NCBI GenBank assembly: GCA_900314825.1
Contig: OMWS01000063.1
Coordinates: 1 to 34,073 of the forward strand
Reading direction: 5' to 3'
Length of the DNA stretch: 34,073 nucleotides
DNA from: an uncultured Veillonellaceae bacterium
GTDB taxonomy: Bacteria > Bacillota > Negativicutes > Selenomonadales > Selenomonadaceae
The notes below the pieces were generated by a model, which worked only from the letters and a program-made list of their open reading frames with translations, searched no databases and was not told where the DNA came from. Shown here piece after piece: positions 30,677-34,073 of this stretch. The first letter of the stretch is position 1; each line of letters starts with the position of its first letter. The translations under genes were made by a program, and so were the position numbers.

Positions 30677-32191
30677 CTATCGCCAATTCCCGTCGGCGTC
30701 GATGTGGTGTGCCGCCCCGGCCTCCGGCACGAAGTCGATGTCGATGTACGAGCCGAAGATCACGTGGTCGATGCCGTGGAGTTCGAGGTGCATGGTGCGG
30801 GCGGTCGTGTCTGTGGGATTCGCGATGGCGAGGCCTGCGAGCGGGATGTCGAAGTCGATGCTGCCGCCCGGCACGAGCGGCGGCGCTTCATACGTGCGAG
30901 CCGTCGTCGTCACGCCATCATTGTACGTCATGGAGAGGGTGGGCGCCGCATACGTCTCGTCCGTCGTGTTGCTGACACTTGCGTGAATGACCCAGTCGTC
31001 AGGGAAAAAGCGGATGGTGTCATCGCCCGCCCAGGTTTTCCACGCGCCTGGCGGGATGTTGAGGAGCCCCATCGCATTGTCGATCGGCGTATCGTACGCA
31101 TCCGTCCAGCCATTGAAGACGAAGCCGTCGTGCGAATAATGCGCGCGGATTTCCCCTTTGCGCGGCGCTATGTTCCCTGTGGCAGGCGGTTCCGTTGCTG
31201 GATTCTGCGGCGTTGCTGCTTTTTCGTTTTCCTGCATCCCACTACCTGTCCCGCCGTCCACCTGTTGGACCGTGACCCGTCCCGGCGGCGCCTGCTGCTC
31301 CTGCTCTTTCTTTTTCACATCCTCGCGGCTCGTGTCCGGCGTGAGTTCTTCGGGGTGGCGCACGAGTTCCTCTACGGGCGTTTCTTCGAGCTCTTCGATT
31401 TTCCCCGGATGCGTCCCCGCAAGATACAGGACATAGATGGCCGCCGCGACGACGAGCACGGCGAAACTGGCGGCGAAGCATCGTGCGCGGCGGACGAAGC
31501 GGCCGTAGCGCACGTCGCGCACGAGCTCGTTGATGCTCTGGTAACGGTGCTTCGGATCCATTTCCGTCGCACGCTCGAGAATGCGCGTGAGGCTGCCGTG
31601 GTACGCAGGGCCGAGAAGCTCGTGCACGGTCTTGCCGAGCGCAAAAATGTCGCTGCGCGCATCCGTCGCGGCGTAGCCGTACTGCTCGGGCGGGGCATAG
31701 CCGCGCGTGCCGAGATACGTCGTGTCGGGCGCGCCGTCATGCATTTCGCGCGCAACGTCAAAATCGATGAGGCGCACCGTTTTCATGCCATGCGATTCGA
31801 TGAGATTGCCCGGCTTGATGTCGCGGTGGAGGATGCCTGCCGCATGGAGCGCGGCGAGGCCGTCCGCAAGCTCTAGGAGCAGGTCACGCGCCTCGCGCTC
31901 CGTGAGATAGCACGCCTCCTTGAGCCGCCGCGTCATCGGCTCGCCCTGCACATATTCTTCGAGGAGATGCGTTTCGCCCGCACGCTCAATGAACGTGTAG
32001 ATCTCCGGCCAGAGCGGATGCGCGAGCTCCTGGAGCTTTTCGAGAAGCGGCAGGCACGTGCGATGAATCCGCTTGTAGATGACGGGGCGTCCCGTAGCAT
32101 CTGTGCAGAGCCAGACCTCGCTGCGCTCCGTCTTGTGCAGGCAGCGGATTTTTTCGAACTGCCCGAAAAAATATGACAGCGCCTCGTCCAT
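30677..32191 (-). CDS. Membrane Ser/Thr protein kinase with external domain
   Basis: 504 residues. The N-terminal kinase domain (about 12-260) has the ATP lysine in VIYKRIHR, catalytic HRDIKPGNLI, LIDFDVAREM (DFD in place of the usual DFG) and GTRGYAPPEQYG. One membrane helix follows (about 282-303, CFAASFAVLVVAAAIYVLYL). A Glu/Pro-rich linker leads to an outside C-terminal domain of about 150 residues (HYSHDGFVFNGWTDAYDTPI onward), beta-rich and unrecognised. The ATG at 32189-32191 follows a GGGAGGCGGGAGC stretch. It is divergent from the HTH gene at 32276, a pairing seen for this kind of kinase in other Firmicutes. Confidence 0.9.
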   Translation of the reverse strand: MDEALSYFFGQFEKIRCLHKTERSEVWLCTDATGRPVIYKRIHRTCLPLLEKLQELAHPLWPEIYTFIERAGETHLLEEYVQGEPMTRRLKEACYLTEREARDLLLELADGLAALHAAGILHRDIKPGNLIESHGMKTVRLIDFDVAREMHDGAPDTTYLGTRGYAPPEQYGYAATDARSDIFALGKTVHELLGPAYHGSLTRILERATEMDPKHRYQSINELVRDVRYGRFVRRARCFAASFAVLVVAAAIYVLYLAGTHPGKIEELEETPVEELVRHPEELTPDTSREDVKKKEQEQQAPPGRVTVQQVDGGTGSGMQENEKAATPQNPATEPPATGNIAPRKGEIRAHYSHDGFVFNGWTDAYDTPIDNAMGLLNIPPGAWKTWAGDDTIRFFPDDWVIHASVSNTTDETYAAPTLSMTYNDGVTTTARTYEAPPLVPGGSIDFDIPLAGLAIANPTDTTARTMHLELHGIDHVIFGSYIDIDFVPEAGAAHHIDADGNWR

Positions 32192-32275
32192 GCTCCCGCC
32201 TCCCGCGTTTCCTTCTTGTTCTTTCCTGTTTCTTATGATAGGATAAATGGAGCAACTTGACAAGGGGGACGTGCC

Positions 32276-32707
32276 ATGCAGGAAAAAGATACGGAAGAAC
32301 TCGAAGCCGACCTCGCGGCCGCGGACGATGTGCGCGATTACTTCGCGGAAAACGCGGGCGAACTTACAAAGCGCACGCTCGCCGAGCATCTCGCGCTGCT
32401 GCTCGCCGAAAAAAAACTCACGCGCTCACTCGTCGCCGAGCGCTCCGGCCTCGACCGCACGTACGCCTATCACATCTTCGACGGCACGAAGCCGCATCCC
32501 TCGCGGGAAAAAATCCTGGCCATCGCGCTCGCGATGGCGCTCACGCCCGACGAGGCGCAGCACCTCCTCTACTACGCCCGCCAACCGCGCCTCTACGTGC
32601 GGAATGTCTGGGACGGCATCGTCTACCACGCGCTCGAGACGCACGCGAGCGTCATCGAGACAAATGCGCTGATCGCGGAACTGCATGCGGGAGCGCTGCT
32701 TTCTTAA
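32276..32707 (+). CDS. HTH (XRE-like) protein paired with the kinase
   Basis: 143 residues. An acidic N-terminal helix (1-30) is followed by a helix-turn-helix core (LTRSLVAERSGLDRTYAYHI, about 49-68), FDGTKPHPSREKILAIALAM and LTPDEAQHLLYYA. The conserved end is PRLYVRNVWDGIVYHALE. The pattern RTYAYxIFxG, PSRxKxLALA and RNxxDxII is known from small HTH proteins encoded beside Ser/Thr kinases in Firmicutes. It could be a substrate or regulator of the kinase. The ATG at 32276 follows AAGGGGGAC. It reads away from the kinase across an 84-nt gap. Confidence 0.88.
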   Translation: MQEKDTEELEADLAAADDVRDYFAENAGELTKRTLAEHLALLLAEKKLTRSLVAERSGLDRTYAYHIFDGTKPHPSREKILAIALAMALTPDEAQHLLYYARQPRLYVRNVWDGIVYHALETHASVIETNALIAELHAGALLS

Positions 32708-32712
32708 CAAAA

Positions 32713-32913
32713 AGGACTGTTACAGTTCACACGTTCTACGCCTCCCCCCTTGGGGGAGGTGCCCCAAAGGGGCGGAGAGGGTAACGCCGTAACAAGTCCA
32801 TAATTCTATCGTTAGAATCATGGATTTTCAAATGACGCTACCCTCTCAGTCGCCCTACGGGCGCCAGCTCCCCCAGAGGGGGAGCCGTAAGAACGAAACT
32901 GCAACAGTCCCTT
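32713..32913. repeat. Composite palindromic intergenic repeat (copy E)
   Basis: Ends AAGGACTGTTACAGTT and the inverse AACTGCAACAGTCC, with CTCCCCCCTTGGGGGAG plus GGCGGAGAGGGTAACG on the left and CTACCCTCTCAGTCGCCC plus GGGCGCCAGCTCCCCC on the right. A central small hairpin (TCCATAATTCT with AGAATCATGGA) lies between. It fills the gap between the HTH gene and hypE. It has its own end sequence and shares the right-arm motif with copy A. Confidence 0.75.
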
Positions 32914-32929
32914 TGTTTTTGTACACACC

Positions 32930-33937
32930 TCAGCAAATCCGCGGCACGAGGTTGCCGAGCGGCATGTCGACGATGCGGATGCCGCCGATCGATGTGCGCA
33001 GGCCGACCTGGCCAGGCGCTTTCGCCGTTGTCTCGCCAAGGATGACGGCATCTTTGCCATGCGGGTCGCTCTGCATCGCGGCGAGCGCCGCGTCCGCTTC
33101 GTCTTCTGGCACGAACGCGATGCACTTGCCCTCGTTCGCCAGATACAGCGGATCAAAGCCGAGCATATCGCAGACGCCGCGCACGGGTTCGCGGACAGGC
33201 ACGGCGTCCTCGTCGATGAGGATGCCGACGCCGGACGCTTCGGCAATCTCGTTCAGCACCGCCGCAACGCCGCCACGCGTCGGGTCGCGCAAGACGGCGG
33301 TGTGCGGAGCCGCCGAGAGCACAGCTTGCGTGAGTGTCGCGAGCGGCGCGCAGTCCGTCGTGATCTCGGGCGGGAGTTCGAGGCCGTGGCGGCCGGCGAG
33401 GATTGCCGCCGCATGGTCGCCGAGGTAGCCCGAGAGCAAGACCTTCATGCCCGGACGAACATTCCGTGGCGAGATATCGACGCCGTCAATCAATTCACCG
33501 ACGCCGGCCGTGTTGATGAAAATGCCATCCGCCTTGCCGCGCTCGACGACCTTCGTATCGCCTGTGACGATCTCGACGTGCGCTTCCGCCGCCATGTCGT
33601 GCATCGTCTGCACGATACGTTTCAACTGCTCGACGGGGAAGCCCTCTTCGAGGATCAGGCCGCACGAAAGATATTTTGGCACCGCACCGGTCATCGCGAG
33701 GTCGTTCACCGTGCCGCAGACCGCAAGCTTGCCGATGTTGCCGCCCGCGAAAAAGAGCGGGCGGACGACATAGGAATCCGTCGTGAACGCGAGGCGCCCG
33801 CTCGTCGAAAGCTTCGCGCCGTCATGGAGTTCGTCGAGCAAAGGATTGCTGAACGCGGGCTCGATGACATCGTGCATGAGCTCGGCGCTGAGCTTGCCGC
33901 CTGCGCCATGAGCTAGAGTTATCAGTTGTTCTGACAA
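32930..33937 (-). CDS. hypE: Hydrogenase maturation factor HypE
   Basis: Dehydrates the carbamoyl group that HypF places on its own C-terminal Cys, forming the cyanide ligand of [NiFe]-hydrogenase. 335 residues. ITLAHGAGGKLSAELMHDVI, FTTDSYVVRPLFFAGGNIGK, VTGDTKVVERGKADGIFINT and DPTRGGVAAVLNEIAE are family signatures, and the protein ends in the diagnostic NLVPRIC with the terminal Cys. The start is TTG at 33935-33937 with AAGGAGG 7 nt upstream. No other hyp gene is in the window; they may lie beyond the right end. Confidence 0.96.
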   Translation of the reverse strand: MSEQLITLAHGAGGKLSAELMHDVIEPAFSNPLLDELHDGAKLSTSGRLAFTTDSYVVRPLFFAGGNIGKLAVCGTVNDLAMTGAVPKYLSCGLILEEGFPVEQLKRIVQTMHDMAAEAHVEIVTGDTKVVERGKADGIFINTAGVGELIDGVDISPRNVRPGMKVLLSGYLGDHAAAILAGRHGLELPPEITTDCAPLATLTQAVLSAAPHTAVLRDPTRGGVAAVLNEIAEASGVGILIDEDAVPVREPVRGVCDMLGFDPLYLANEGKCIAFVPEDEADAALAAMQSDPHGKDAVILGETTAKAPGQVGLRTSIGGIRIVDMPLGNLVPRIC

Positions 33938-33953
33938 GAATAGGCCTCCTTCT

Positions 33954-34073
33954 AACTACGTCTCCCCCTCTGGGGGCAATGTCATTAAGTTAAGCGCGAA
34001 AGGCTCACAACCCCCAGCCTCCCTCCTTGGAGGGAGGACAGACGCGGAGCGGAGCGAAGCGTCAGGAGGGAGC
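33954..34073. repeat. Composite palindromic intergenic repeat (copy F), partial
   Basis: Contains CCCAGCCTCCCTCCTTGGAG and GACGCGGAGCGGAGCGAAGC then GTCAGGAGGGAGC, matching the inverse of the right half of copy B (CAGCCTC, hairpin, GCGCGGAGCGAAGCGCAGCG then CCAGGAGAGGG). It continues past the window end. Confidence 0.7.

Overview
The window is GC-rich, densely coded bacterial DNA with strong AGGAGG-type ribosome sites and several TTG or GTG starts. The gene set is a linked porphyrin cluster (sirC, hemA, hemC, cobA-hemD, hemB, hemL), the futalosine-pathway menaquinone gene mqnE, hypE, a LytR-CpsA-Psr enzyme, RecD2, a small YvrJ protein and a flagellin. Together these fit an anaerobic, motile Negativicute (Selenomonas-like). 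The taxon is an inference from gene content, not from a database match.

Layout. 1-7000 holds mostly housekeeping genes on the minus strand: yvrJ, recD2, an ABC-F ATPase and an LCP protein, separated by composite palindromic repeats. 7008-11147 is a surface-structure unit on the minus strand: a glycosyltransferase whose 5' end carries a tetranucleotide repeat tract and looks phase variable, a second glycosyltransferase, an unrecognised protein, and a short flagellin-like protein with its own promoter. 11208-14053 is accessory DNA: a PDDEXK (DUF1016) protein, a DinJ/RelB antitoxin followed by a decayed YafQ toxin, and a DUF4143 ATPase. 14267-21416 is the tetrapyrrole cluster, read right to left from a good sigma-70 promoter at 21470-21498 and interrupted by one composite repeat between cobA-hemD and hemB.

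21547-21887 holds a compact locus that ordinary ORF calling misses. A 30-residue hydrophobic peptide with a perfect Shine-Dalgarno is transcribed towards a second promoter. Both transcripts end at one symmetric terminator and share three collinear repeat blocks covering the peptide's translation start. This is the architecture of an Fst/par-type type I toxin-antitoxin system.

21920-34073 is mixed. It holds mqnE, a shortened ABC substrate-binding protein, an Rpn-family nuclease, and a four-gene operon (HNH-like/membrane protein, helical protein, ferredoxin-domain protein, small exported protein) that diverges from an XRE regulator, with two matching palindromes between them. It continues with a second DUF4143 ATPase, a membrane Ser/Thr kinase divergent from its usual HTH partner, and hypE. 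Two families of intergenic hairpins recur: composite elements built on a CAGCAGCCT-type end, and GTCCCCGCAGGA/TCCTGCGGGGAC terminator-like hairpins. A 52-nt module has inserted twice into composite elements, and its two copies differ only by a compensatory base-pair swap.
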